This document shows, one piece after another, positions 1 to 12,750 of a stretch of 64,000 nucleotides of DNA. Under the pieces are notes generated by a model, which was not told where the DNA came from, made no database searches, and saw nothing but the letters and a program-made list of their open reading frames with translations. This DNA comes from Bolinopsis microptera. Taxonomy: Eukaryota; Ctenophora; Tentaculata; Lobata; Bolinopsidae. Location: assembly GCF_026151205.1 (NCBI RefSeq), contig NC_087075.1:11702303-11766302 (forward strand), read 5' to 3'. Each line of letters starts with the position of its first letter. Positions within the stretch are counted from its first letter, which is position 1. The translations under genes were made by a program, and so were the position numbers.

Positions 1-110
1 ACTTTTAATTGAGACGGACAATTAAAGATGAACGCTATGACCTCCAGCTTCAATTAATGTCCGTTCAATAAGGTCCGTTAAGGTATTACCAAATAAGAAC
101 CAGTGTACAA
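1..110. repeat. Dispersed hairpin repeat, copy 1
   Basis: The block contains gacggaca, gatgaacgct, a short cctccag spacer, then ttcaattaatgtccgt and aataaggtccg. A longer, better preserved copy lies at 57198-57340. Both can fold on themselves because gacggacatt is followed by its complement aatgtccgtc. It has no coding potential. It is probably a small non-autonomous foldback element. Confidence 0.6.
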
Positions 111-2740
111 CACTAAATACACTCACCCTGTTTCCTAAAAACTCCCCCCCAACCTTCCCAGCCGTTTAAATAAAACCAGTTGCTTTTTGACCGGTGATTT
201 TACTAATTCCCCTCACAACACATTCTTATAGATTCTGGCGATATCGTCTTCAAAAATACCGGGGGGGCCGGTTTAGCCGGTTCTGCCGGAAATCGATCAG
301 GATGTTTTTTAATTTCAGGAATAAATTGATTTCGTTTATTCGAGTTAAACAATTCGCGTCGGGATTAGGATTTACTGGGAAATAAAACACAAAGCATTTA
401 TGACCTGACCATGCTGTTAAACTTCAATATTAAGAAAGTATACATCAAAACAATAAGATTTGAAACATTAAAATTATTTATGAGGACACTCACTTTTCGA
501 AAAAAATAAAATTATTCTTGTATTCGAAAATTTTGAAAATTTTGTGTGAGAATCATCACAGTTATACCCGAGATTTCAGTCGTTTTTAACGTTTTTTTGG
601 CTGATTTTTTTCCCTGACAGTACATTACAATCCGTACAATATTTTGACTACTTCTTAAGTTATCCATATTCACCAATCACCCTGGTCAGACCAGATATCG
701 CTTCAAAAATCTAGTGACAGTAGCTGAAGATCAAATCAAACTTTTTGGTTAACAGCATGGTCAGGATATAAAAACTTTTTGTTCATGTCCCCTATAAGGA
801 GGAGTGATACATGTGACACTGATAACGATATGTAATTAAGTCTGAACAGTGAAGCTGAAGCGCAATAAATTGGTACCTGAAACAATACAAAACTGGTCCT
901 AACGATCGGTCAGTTTTTCACCTGTACCCTGTACCTTCCACTTCAGTGAGAATATATTAGAGGTAAAGATTTAGGTAAAACTAGTTCCACTATTACATTA
1001 CAATCTTTTTACCCGCTTTAATGAGGAAACGAGATTCGAACTGATGTCGAAAGAGTGTCATTATTGTGTGTAAAGATCAGAGGTAGAAGAATGTGAGATG
1101 AAGTAGATAGTGGACCTACTGCAAATCGGTGGAGTTATATTATGTATAAAGTATTGGTTAATTAAGTATACCAGACTGAAGATATAATTATATAACAAAG
1201 TTTTTTAACGTATAAGTATTAAAGATAGCAGATTAATAAGAACATAAATAATGAATCACCTTGGAGGTGGATAAAATTGCAAACAAAAATTACTTCCTAA
1301 AAAGCAGAGCGGGTATATGAAATGTAAATGATAAACAAAATGTTTTGCTCTGATAATTTAAACCCAATCTAAATGTTTGGATCCAGTTTAAACAATGACA
1401 AATACTTCCAGTATAACCTGATGCTTCTTTACAGGCGGGAAAGAGCAGCACACGAGATAAGCTTCTAAAGAGAAGCCCCCCCCTAAGAGAAAGGGAAGGT
1501 GCCCACTCAGGAGATGTTCCGGACAGCGCAGTACTCAGCTTGGACTACCAGGGCTTTCCTACGCCTCTATGCAAAGGAGTCGAGGTGGGGGTTTGTTTAA
1601 TGTCCCAGCTGATGTTCAGTGGTGTTGCCTTTTATTTCGACAACGAAATAATGACTGATGATCGTTTATTTAATGGGGTCGTCCATCGTACAAATAAGAA
1701 ATATAATATATTTTTCTCAATTTATTGTTTGCCCCATCTGCAGCCCCCATAAGTTCAAAAACCCTCTGCAACCCAGGAAACCCAAATCACAACAGAATAA
1801 ACTTAAAGAAAACTCACACGCAGCTCAGGAAAAGCGCACAAAACTTACCTACAGCATACTCTGACATGGAGATCTAGATAGACACTATCTTTCACAACAC
1901 ACTGTAGATACCACAGGGAGACGTTCTGAGAGGAGCAATGAGAAATCCTGAACAATATTCATTTAATTGGCATCCTTAGACCACACTAATTTTTGTTTGA
2001 ACTGATTTATTCAAAAGTTTGGGAATGTTTGTAATGTGAATCTAACAATTTCATAGGTGTCCTTATAATACCACACTAATATTTTTTGACTTTTTGATTA
2101 AAAAAGTTGGAATATTTTCGAGTAAATACCATAAAAACATAATAAATTTTAAATGATTGAATCTGCTTTGTACTGTTGAAATGGATAACATTCTAGTTGG
2201 TTTTCTAATCGGGGAAATCATTTACAGCTTTTTGATGTTTTTACTTTTAGCTATGTTAGTTTCTGGAGCCCCACAAACAAACAAATAAGTATCTGAATTT
2301 TCTTGATGATTTGTTTTCGACTTAGTTATTTATGATCCTTAGAGCGTCAAAGTATTGTTTCATATTTTTCATCTCACGTCAAAATTGATCATATTGAACA
2401 TGCACTCTCACGACAGCCTAGCCAATTTACCTAGGATTCCTTTTTTTAATTCCCGTAATTCGTATTACGAATTACGTAAGGATATTCAAAAAAGAAATTT
2501 TAGGTATTGGGCTTTAAAAAGCCATAAATTTGTCTACTATACGTCCTGATCACAAATTTAAAAATCGAAATCGAATTTAATCCAAATGAGAATTGGGTTT
2601 TTAACCAAATTCATTATTAACAGGCTAAAAGTAAAGTAACTAAATACGATCAATCGTAACCATATCTCCTGGATACGTTCCTGGCGAAAAAACCCCTGAG
2701 TCATAGTACAAGTGCATACATTACGAGTTGAACAGAAACA
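111..2740. other. No gene recognised
   Basis: The sequence is AT-rich, with only short open frames that show no family resemblance and no convincing exon with paired splice sites. The frame at 1540-1752 has no recognisable motif. I see nothing supportable here beyond background. Confidence 0.4.
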
Positions 2741-2760
2741 TGCCCAAGTTATGCAACTAA

Positions 2761-2940
2761 CGGGGGTACCCCCCCCCCCCCCCCCCCCCTACTAACCATT
2801 GAACAATAAAACCAGTACAATAGATTCCATAAAGATGAAAATGTTTAAACAATTGAAAAAACAATGCACAATCAGGGGGTAGGGAAGCGAGGGGGGCAGA
2901 TGGGGGGCCATCGCCCCCCCCCCCCCCCCCCCCCCCATGA
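2761..2940. repeat. Two poly-C runs
   Basis: Homopolymeric C runs of about 20 nt lie near 2770-2789 and 2917-2936. Similar runs occur at 9251-9267, 19271-19287 and, as poly-G, 48978-49010. Such runs are prone to length error in assembly. Confidence 0.8.
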
Positions 2941-2975
2941 AATCTGGGCATGTAGGGCCAAAAATGGCCAAACAT

Positions 2976-3760
2976 TTTTAATTTATGTTTCTAAAAATTT
3001 TTGGGAAAAAAATGATTTACCCGAAAATTTTTCAAGTCAAAAATTTTGTAGTCGAAAATTTTATAATCAATAAATTTTCAAGTTTTTCTTGGAAACAACT
3101 TTTGTTCATGATTCATGCAACCCTGATCATTATGAGCCAAAAAATATTTTTTTCGTATTTCGAAGTCGATATGAACGATTTTAGTACTCGAAGGTTCTTC
3201 CTTTATTAATGCGATCTCGGAAGGCAGGCCTCCGCATTCGCAAAATGACCTCGGAAATCGGAGCTCTGCTTTCAGATGTACGTATCGAGAATGACTCGGA
3301 CCGAAAATTTTTTACGTCAAAAATTTTTCAAAGTTTACTGGAAACTACGTTTGTTTCATGTTTCATGCTACCCTTATCATTATGAGCCGAAAAATATTTT
3401 TTTTCGGTATTCGAAGTCCTACTTACCCCTTCGATATACGATTTTTTTTCGGTTTCGAAGTCGATATATGATTTTTGGACTCGAGGGTATCCCATTTGTA
3501 ATGCGATCTATCGGAAGCAGGCCTCCCCTTCGCAAAATGAGCTCTGAAGCGGGAACTCTGCTTCCAGAGGTACCGTATCGAGAACAACTCGGACCGAAAA
3601 ATTTTCGAAAAGGTCAAATTTTCAAAGTTTTTCTGGAAGTTACTTTTAGTTTCATGTTTCATGCTACCTTATCGTTTTGGGCCCGAAATAGATTTTTTTT
3701 GGTTTTTTATGAAGTCCGTACCTACATTCGTGAGGTTTGGATGTGATACTGATCGGTTTC
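2976..3760. repeat. Imperfect ~290-bp tandem duplication, about 2.5 copies
   Basis: Three successive blocks share the order: gaaaatttt tracts, a ttcatg...catgc...atcattatgagcc segment, a ttcgaagtcgatat segment, aatgcgatctcggaagcaggcctcc, gcaaaatga, and atcgagaa...actcggaccgaaaa. Block starts are near 3000, 3300 and 3600. The copies have diverged by substitutions and small gaps. No conserved coding frame survives, so this looks like decayed non-coding repeat DNA. Confidence 0.65.
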
Positions 3761-3959
3761 ATGTACTAATAATAGAAAAACGTAATATTATGGCCCACAG
3801 ATTTGAAGGAAAATACCGCAAAATTGGTCCTCAGATTTTTAAAGGAAAATCGCAAATTGCGCGAAGAACTGAAAAAATGCGATTTGTCGTGAGGGCCAGA
3901 TCTTTTTTATCCTTACCCTCGAAATTCCAGGCTTTGCGCGAACGCCAAAAAAAATAGAA

Positions 3960-5027
3960 TTTGTCCCCCCCATGAAAGAAAATCAATTCCTACACCCCTG
4001 TGCACAATGAATACATTTTGTAAGCTTTTTCATTGCATATTGATTTCCATCTTCAATACTAGTACAGGACAAGCTATCTACTCTTTGTGTCCAAATACTA
4101 TGTTAATAAGCGCCATGAGTTGCAACAGAATTTTTGTCCTCTGATTTTGATAAAATTGTGTAACCAAAAGTTGCCTCTATTTATGAATTGGAATAATGCA
4201 AATTTCATCAACCGTGTATCAAAATAACGTCGGAGCAAAATGAGGGCCTCCTGTGCATTAACAAGAATGTACAAAGGACGAAAAATGAAATTTAATGCTT
4301 AAAATGCATATACACCTAAAAAACTGAAATATAATGAAATAATTATTACAGTATCGAAATGAGCTTAGTCCAGACGCCAACTTTTGGTACACAAAATATA
4401 ATATTTGAAGCACCAAATTTTCAAAAATTTTGTTCAAAATTTCACACAAGGGGGAATTCCTATTTGTTCAGATTGAAAAATTTTGTAAAATAATTTTCCA
4501 TTAAATCTTAAATTATATATACTAAAATTTCGTCTCGCTGAGCTGATACGATACCATTATAATTACCCTATGTGATATAACTACAATTGAAAGTTATAGG
4601 CCAAAAACTAAAAATTTGCTGCAAAAACATCACGCGCGGCAACAAGCGCCGTGTAACATTTTACGAAAATTGCTACACGGTTGATTTATATTATTCACAA
4701 TTTTAAGACCAAATTTTGGGTACCAAATTTTAACGAAATCGGAGAAAAAAAGTTCCTGTCTCGCGCTTGGCGCTTATTACAACTGACTACCATCCCAAAC
4801 CGAGTGAGACAGAGAAACTATTTATAGAAAGCGACAATAAACAGAAACTGATACTGCCAAATATAGGCCCTGAAACAGAACTGATCTACTAAACTCATTG
4901 ATGCATGCCAGAATGCGCCAGCCGTCTCTTCGATCAAAACCGAGTTTAATGGTTTAAGTAAACTGCATCTGATATTTGCACTAAATGGTTGGCGAGGATT
5001 CTCCCCGGCCCTCGCAAAAGGTACCAA
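3960..5027. other. No gene recognised; 3' flank of the minus-strand gene
   Basis: AT-rich sequence downstream of the stop codon at 5028-5030. I saw no element with matched termini and no exon with paired splice sites. Confidence 0.4.
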
Positions 5028-8000
5028 TCAAATAATAAAGGAGTGGATGCGGTGCTCTCGTCTGAAACGGTGCTCAAGCTGATGAACGTTTTTGCCGGAT
5101 GTTGATAAATCACAGTGCGAGGGCTGATTATCACCAAGACCACTCATCTTTGGCGCTTCCTTCATCCTGCTCCGTGGGTCCACTGGTGTGACATTCTGGT
5201 CATCACTGAAATAAAATCCTCGTTAATTCAAATCCTTTGGTAATATTAAAGTGGGAAACAGAGATTGACAACATTTATTTCCTAGTAGACACGAGAAAGA
5301 TTTAATAATTGTGAGTCGGGAATTTAAATTGATAAAATTTACGCTAAACTTGATAAACTGTGTCCTCACTTAAACTTGAGTCCCGTTTCGTCGTCGAGAG
5401 CACTTGAGGGAAGAGTGGCTTGGTTCTCTGGAATAAAACGATTTAGAACTAATGGGAAATTTTGGACTAATTTATAAGCTAGCAATACTTAAATACAATG
5501 CAATGTAGGCAGTACAAGACCCGGAGGGTTATCATGGTGAAATTTCCCAATTTTTCTCGCCAGATTCATCATACAACTTTTTCATCAATTATCATCATGA
5601 AAAGTATAACCCTCCGGCACAGTCACACACACACACACACACACACCACACACACAGACACCCTTTCTTAAGTCACGTTTTGAAGTCTGGCCAATCGTCC
5701 AGTCAGGACATGGTTATCTGTCCCCCAGCTCGACCACTTTGTCCACCACATGTTCCACCTCTGTTCACTAGACGATCTAGTATTCTTTGCAGCACGTGAA
5801 TATCATCCTCCATTGCTGTCCATATCTCTGATAATATAAAGTGATCACAAAGGTTTGGAGATTTAGTGATGTACACGCTGAATAAATAATGCTTGTGTTT
5901 ACTAGTCCATTTTCAGACAAAACAGTGGTTAATCTATACATCCTTATTAATGGTTGATGAACAATTACATGAGCATTTGCGCAGCATTCACTGTTAAAAC
6001 GTCAATAAATTACCCTGTTTTATCTTAATTTTTTCGTTCCCATGGGAGACATTCTGCGATGCTTGCTCTTCAAAGTTCCTCTTCACAACCTTAAACTCTG
6101 AATTTGCTCGTACAGATTCATGATATGGACTTTTTAATATTTTGAACAGAATCAACAGAATGATCAAACCTTGAATGCAAATCTAAAAAAAGATAAGATC
6201 TAACTCCATACAATCTGTTAAAAACTGTAATTACCGGCGAAAGTTCGTCCCTGATTCCTCACTAGTATCATCAAACATGTCCCCTGTAGCTCGTCAAATT
6301 AAGATTTAATCCATATGAGTAAGCCTGAGTCTCTGGTGTATCAACTGACATCACCTACAGATGGAATTAGAAACGAGACAGTAAACCAATCAGCATTGGC
6401 TAAGAAGTCCTCAACAGACCATCTTAAATCCAATATGTTCCTGGAAACTACTTTTACCCTATGAACCGGAACACTATAGAGTCAAACTGAGATAACCCAC
6501 AAAGTGATAAAATTGTTGTCCAATATCAATTAAGAAATGCCGAAACCCCCCCCACTTACCATCCAGTAACGATCACCCCTCAGCCCCTCCAACTTTCCCT
6601 CAATCTCCCCAATCCTCAATGCCTGCTTCAGAGCTAGCTCCTTCTAGCTCTGGCTCTATGAGGAAACAGTGTGGTTCGCTCAACTGACTTAGTGAATGAA
6701 CTGGATTTCCTATCATCTTGTAAATGTACTGTATTTGTATTCTATCACTTAATCAAATATGGTAAATAAGACCATGTAATTTTAACTTACGTAAAAAATG
6801 ATTGTCATAAATAGTTGTTTAGCAATATGATTGGACAATATTTATGATCGTTGTTTAAGGAACGATATCACACTTACCGAAAACCCACTCAAGACTCTTT
6901 CATTTACAAAACCCTCAATAAAATTTTCAAACTGATTTACCCGCCAGTGACTGACAAGACTGACCACGTAACCCGGGTAGCCAGAGTGTCCACTTCCACC
7001 ACAACCTGAGCTCCATCTTCGTCTTTATCAATGATTGAACTCTTCGTTTTCAGCTAGAAACGTTTTATAAACGCAGCTGAAATTGGGATGCTTAGGTTAT
7101 CAGCAGATTCTTATAATTTAAACTATTTTTCTGAAAAGTTGAAAACAAGTTGGTGAACCTTATTTGTCGAACATCAACTTCTGATTATTTACTACATTTA
7201 AAAGTGGGCAGTTATGAGTTATAAAATATGACCGGTTCTATAAAAGAAAAAAGTCAAGAGACGTTCCTATTTTAATCGGAATATTTCAACTTACAGTCAA
7301 ACTTTGAATGCTTTGTCCGTCTCCCATTCGATCTCAAATTTATCGAGCATTATCTCGTTGTAGACTCCAATGGGAAATTCATTCTATGTGGCGTACCTCT
7401 TGTTCTTTAAGCAACACTGAATTCCTGGGTATAGAGTTACTAAAGTTGTACAAAAAAACAGAGTCCTTTTACAAAATCCAAATATTCCTATCTCATTCAT
7501 TATATTATTCCTAACCAATGAATGGCTTCATACTATTCTAGAAAAACCAAACGTAAATTCATTTACATCAAAAAATGCACATATCCATCTCGAATTTGAG
7601 ACATATGAAATTTTAAAATACGTTTGAACCACTTAACAGCTTCAAAACACATGCTGTACATTTGTACAACGGACTTACTTAAGGAGTACACAAAAAGAGG
7701 TAATTCTATGATTACTTTAACTGTTTGACTTCACTAATAGAAAGCATTCTCTCTCTATCACCGATCCCCTCGATTCTCCCAATGTTAGAATATCCTCGCC
7801 TCCAACTCATAAACAAAATAAGGTGACGGTTTATTAGATTTTCAGATCGAGTAAGAGCAGTATCCTGATCTATTCGGAAAAACCATGTTTCTGCTAACAT
7901 AGTGTAGTTTCACAATTACGTTAATCAAGCGTAGGGGGGGGTGGGGGGGGTTTCCGAATGTAAAACGCTAAGTGCTTATTGACACAATATCTAGTGTAAA

Positions 8001-9964
8001 ACTGATTACGTAAAGGGGGTGGGGTCATGATTACGTAATATATGAACGACCCATACTAAAACACAGCAATGAAGTCAGCAATTTATTATAAAGTGAGGTG
8101 TAAAGAAATTGCAGAGAACTAGACTATAAACACAGACCAAAACAATCATAAATGGAATAACCTTTTAAGAAGATTTCGATAGATATGCTGGGAAGAAGTG
8201 AAATAAAATTGAGGCTTGTGTTTTTTAAAATAATTAATTTGCAAAAAATTAAAAAAAATTGTAAAAAGGTATTCATTAAACAAAAAATGTGCTTTGGATG
8301 TTGACTTGTAGTTACAACTAGAAATGCTTGTAAAATTGTCAGGCTTTTCACTCCAGGTCAACAAAGAAGGGTTGTTTCGTATTCTTTCAGGAATCAAAAC
8401 CAGCGGATCAAAAGCCAAACCAAGAGCAAATATACATGTTTCTGAAACCTAAGTATTCGATACTTCTTCCATACGAAATTCACGACGCAAGGCCAAAATA
8501 TTTCCATGGTGTTCAAAAACCCACAAATAATTATCACCTCCGACAATCTCATCTTGGCTGAAATTGCTCTGGTTAATTCAACGACATCTTCTTCAAAGCA
8601 AAATACTCGGTCACATTACTGATAAAATCAGCTCTACCATTTTGGGCGCTGTTGTTGGAGTGGCCTTAATACGATTAATTTTTATATGACTATTGCGTTG
8701 AAATCAGTTTAACCGATTGTAACTTACAAATGGCAAAAGGCGACAAAAGAATTTTTACAGATTAAGGTTTTGGTTTAACGGATTTAAATCCCTTCTGGCA
8801 AAAGTTTATAATAAGATTCATTCTATGAACAAATAGAATATTAATCCTATACCCCAACTAAAACAACAAAGTCCCGGAGTAGTACCATAAGTTAACTAAT
8901 TTAGTTATTAGTAATTAATTAGTTTAATAAGGTAAATAATTATTAGTAATTAGTTATTAAGTTGAAAACATTAAAGTCATTTTTACCTGTAAGAACGTCC
9001 CTCTAATCTCCTTCAGCCTGTCCTCCTCCAGAATCCCAACAGGGCGTCCCCTCAACTCACCACTGTAAGTAATTCCTCACTGTCTCAAGCCCTAGGTTCG
9101 CATAAAATTGCCTTACTATGGGCTTTGGTGCTTATTATGTTCTTACATTAGGAATTATTTAAAGCACTCCTACATAAATTATAACCTTAAATCTTGCTAA
9201 CTGGAATTGTGTTTGCAAGGCTTTAACAGCTGAGAACCAGCTAAATCATACCCCCCCCCCCCCCCCCACACCAACCCTCGTTTTCAAGCGCAATGAACGT
9301 TGCTGCCAACCAAATTAAACCATCTAAAGATAATAGAAGGCATATTAATTTGCTGCAGCCCACTTGACCCTGGTCTAGATAACCAACACACATTACCTGC
9401 AGTTACAAGTATAGAGTTGAACTCTGGTTGTTACTGAATCATATCGTCTGAGCATCTGGACCTTTTCCACAGACTCACTGAGTATCCACATTCATCTACA
9501 CTCAGCCTGCACTGTTTGCATCTGCTCGTTTAGTCGGTCGTTACATCGAGTTGTAAATCTTGAATTCTCTGGTGTCATTTCTTCAGCTGTACCCTCATGG
9601 CCTACTCCAGCGAATAAGTTGGTACACACTACGATAGTAGCGAAATTCCGAACATCGTCAAATTCTTCTCGTGAATGCAAATTTAGTAAGATTAAGATCA
9701 AAGAGACCTCCGCTCTTTAAGTCGGCAAATTTGAGAAAATCAAAACAATGCAGATAACCCTCACACTTACATCAAAATATAGAAGATATCCAATACAGTT
9801 GTAAATTTAACCTGATATCCCACCATTATAACAGCATGCAGAGCACGGGGGTCTGCAGCATAAATGGGGTGAAAGAAGTCCTCCATAATGAGAACTCTTT
9901 CTTGGGGTCTGGGGAGGCGTACTCCGAGGTCGTGGAGATATTGGCTATCTTGAGGCGGTCTTAC
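5028..9964 (-). CDS. 3' part of an unrecognised gene with hydrophobic and coiled-coil segments (ten exons)
   Basis: I do not recognise the family. Exons in transcript order: 9964-9812, 9707-9502, 9062-8987, 7053-6941, 6896-6878, 6643-6560, 6182-6014, 5827-5759, 5427-5370, 5205-5028 (TGA). All are bounded by AG and GT, and each junction keeps phase. The best supported is 6182-6014, with acceptor ctttttttag. The protein begins mid-sequence with a segment around MEDFFHPIYAADPRALHAV, then a hydrophobic VSLILILLNL. A charged helical exon (KELALKQALRIGEIEGKL) leads into a probable transmembrane helix (ICIQGLIILLILFKIL). After that comes a second amphipathic stretch (MEDDIHVLQRILDRL) and a polar tail ending HSFII. 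The 5' exons and start codon were not found. The acceptor of exon 9707 (gcggag) and the 19-nt exon are weaker calls. Confidence 0.6.
5521..5620. repeat. Small inverted-repeat element
   Basis: The termini ccggagggttat (5522-5533) and ataaccctccgg (near 5607-5618) are inverted copies about 75 bp apart, in an intron of the minus-strand gene. Too short to code. It is compatible with a MITE remnant. Confidence 0.45.
5623..5660. repeat. CA dinucleotide microsatellite
   Basis: A run of about 18 CA units with small interruptions, intronic. Confidence 0.9.
7054..8986. other. Long intron of the minus-strand gene
   Basis: Apart from the MITE-like copy at 7915-8055, I see no supported exon. Two minus-strand stretches look mildly protein-like: 8562-8440 (a GGDNYLWVFEHHGN segment ending at a stop) and 7860-7712. 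Neither has splice phases that fit its neighbours, so I did not add them to the gene. Confidence 0.35.
7915..8055. mobile_element. MITE-like copy, diverged
   Basis: The right end reads gattacgtaatatatgaacgaccc, matching the terminal repeat of the better copy at 12580-12750. A G-rich subterminal tract and tgtaaaactgattacgtaa inside are shared. The left terminus is eroded. It lies in the long intron between the exons at 8987 and 7053. Confidence 0.5.
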
Positions 9965-12579
9965 CTGAGTGTGTGTAGTCATTATTTTACATTCAATTAC
10001 CAAAACGCAAAATAACTAATTCAAATATTAACCGTAATCATTTTACTTTAATAACTTGATAAATTTCGGAAGAGTTACCGTAAAATAAAATTGGCTTCCA
10101 AGAGTTAGGGTAAATCAGATAATTAAAGTTAAATTTTAACAGAATTCAACATATATAATTTACTTGTAAAAAGTTGAACGTTTAACGTAACCCGATCATT
10201 GGGACTCCCCTTTTTACGGGAATTGACATTATCAACCTAGCATGAGCTAGTCTATCATTGCTAAATCGTTCTACTCTAAAATAAATTAGTCCCTTGATAG
10301 TGAGTCACTAAATGTCCAGTAATTAAAGTATTATAAATCTGACAAAAGGGCTAGAAATGGGGTCGCTCACCAAATCACGTTATCACTGAGGGGAGGTGTT
10401 TTCTAAATAATTACGCTAGTGTATTTTTAGCACAATAGCTTATGTGTAAAACTGATTTACCGGATGGGAAAAAGGGAGGTTATGTATTGACTGAAAAGGT
10501 GATACGCATACAATATTGTGAACAAATCCAAGGCTAATCACAAACAACTGGAACAGTGGTAACCACTCAACTGAAAAGAGTAACACAATTTGAAAAATAA
10601 TGGTTTATAAAAGATGTCAGTGTAACTGTAAAAAGTAAGTTTTTAGATACTCTAAAAGCAGGTATAGTGAGGGACAAAGCCTCACGACTCAAAAAACCTT
10701 CTAAACAGGTAACGCAAGTTTTCAAGGTTCAGGCAGTTACAACGAGGAGTCATGTATCTCTAAAAATGAAACTAACCAATTAACTATAACTCCTTTCTCC
10801 AACGGAGCACTCCATAAATGAACAAAGCCGATACATGAGAAAGAGAAAACTGGAGGTTGTATAATAAAAACTCTAGACGATGCGAGCCCATCCCAACTTA
10901 CTCAAAAATTAAGTTTAAAAGCCAAACAGTCTCTCATCCGCCTAATTTTATTTGTTCCATACAACGTAAAGAAAGCTTTCGATTTAGCGCTATCAGGCAA
11001 ATCAAACGGGGAAAAAACAAATCCTACTTAGATGAAATTCATGCCTCATACATCACATGTACGGATCACTGCTCACAAATTTAACATCAAGCAGCAAAGA
11101 AAGGAACTGGAAATACGTTGTCAACGCTGTGTGCAATGCACACTGATCACACATTAGCCGAATCTACCACCATAACAGAGAATGTAGGGAGAGGTGTACC
11201 TGACTTAATAGATCAACAGCAAGAATACAATCCCCACACAATTGGTGTGGCGTGCACAATAGACAAAGAATTGGCTGGCTTTGTACCTGTTTGTATTTGT
11301 GAGCAGTGTAATACGTAGATTCGTACGAGATCAAAATCTATCATGAAATTAGTGCAATGGAGAGAACTTGTGTGCAATGTCGCGCAGAGTCTGCAAGAAG
11401 AAAGGGAAGACCTGGTGCCTGACTAAGTGTGTTAAGTTATGGTATTGTGTCGAGGAGAAACATTACAATTACACAAACCCTGAACCTCCTCTCCTATCAC
11501 CGGACATTTTACTCAGGTACTAGATAGTTATACCAATGGCAATACTCTAGTTTAACTAACAAAAACTTTAAACGCAAACGTGAAAATTTCTACCAAAAAT
11601 CATAATACATTATACAACCAATGGCAGTAAACTAAAATTTAAAATTTTGGTATTGATCGGTCCGAGTTGAAGAGGCCACCAGTCAAAACAAAGTATTTTC
11701 ACTCAATTCGTCAGTCAATACTTCATTATACCCGGGTAACCGGTAACGTATAACTTCATACCTCAGCTAGTTTGGAAGAGCAGTGACAGAGTGGGCTGCG
11801 CTGTGAGTCACGGCAGCAGTAAAACCTATGTTGTGTGTCACTACTCCTGGAGAGGTAATATTAAAGATTAGTTTTTTAAGGTGTTTCTGTAAGAGTTAGA
11901 ATGAGACTTGTGCTTAAATGGGTCAATGTGATTTTTCAATTTTCTTCGGGATTTTGACTTCCAGTACCTCAATTTGGTTTCATACCATCATCAATTAACT
12001 GAATAGTTGGTCTCTGGGCATTGGGCAAAAAGTCCATCCAAACTATCAAATTTGTGTTCAGAAATTTTCATATTTGAAAATGGGATCGGGACAGAAATTG
12101 TAAAATATGAATTTTCGTTTTGTTAAGCTTTGTGCTGTGAGCTTCCTCCGACCGATATATAACAAAATTTCGTTTTGTTATATTATACAAGATGTGTTAA
12201 TGTTGGGAACTATAGGCCGTCATAGGTGCATTTACAATGCCGACCGCAGCTATCAGCCGGCTGTTACGGTAATGGTATGCACCATGGATACGCCGCGCCA
12301 CCAAAATATGTGAAGGACGCACACTTAAGTTTAACAGCCGGTCGGAATTGTACTTATTTGTCAAAGTTATTGTTAGAAAACTATATCAAATAAACATCGC
12401 AGGTAACATACCCAGAACCTTCAAAGCTAACGTTGCGATGAAGAAGTTGAATGCCCAGCCTAAATACGACTCTTACTGTTAATTCAATAACTGTGAATAC
12501 TCGATACAGATTAAACCATATTTTAATATTGGGCTCTGAATGATGCCGGTTTCTCCATTATCTATTACTATTAGTATTA
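9965..12579. other. Interval without a confirmed gene; possible decayed ORF remnants
   Basis: This should contain the 5' end of the minus-strand gene, but I could not place it. One weak candidate exon on the minus strand ends with donor GAG/gtatga near 11760 and would be in phase with the exon at 9964. On the plus strand, broken frames at 10857-11084, 11118-11318 and 11373-11500 include a Cys-rich stretch (VCKKKGKTWCLTKCVKLWYC). They could be a decayed transposase tail, but I cannot name it. A diverged MITE-like block lies near 10350-10500. Confidence 0.3.
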
Positions 12580-12750
12580 GGGGTCGTTCACATATTACGT
12601 AATCCCTTTTTGGCCCATTTTTAACCCCCTCCCCCCTCGGTAATCAATTTTGCACATAGCTTTTGTGTCGAAATTACACTAGCGTTATCATTTAGAAACT
12701 GGCCAGTGGCCCTCCCCCCTCGGCTGATTACATAATATGTGAACGACCCC
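12580..12750. mobile_element. MITE with ~24-bp terminal inverted repeats
   Basis: The left end ggggtcgttcacatattacg is mirrored at the right end by ataatatgtgaacgacccc with one mismatch. The 171-bp body has C-rich and A-rich stretches and no coding capacity. The flanks read tta on the left and tca on the right, so a 3-bp target duplication is not exact. Related ends occur at 7915-8055 and, more weakly, 10350-10500, so this is a small family within the window. Confidence 0.75.

Noticed and set aside
8440-8640. Protein-like minus-strand stretch (GGDNYLWVFEHHGN)
   Set aside because: Ends in a stop and does not match the phase of the exons on either side; may be chance.
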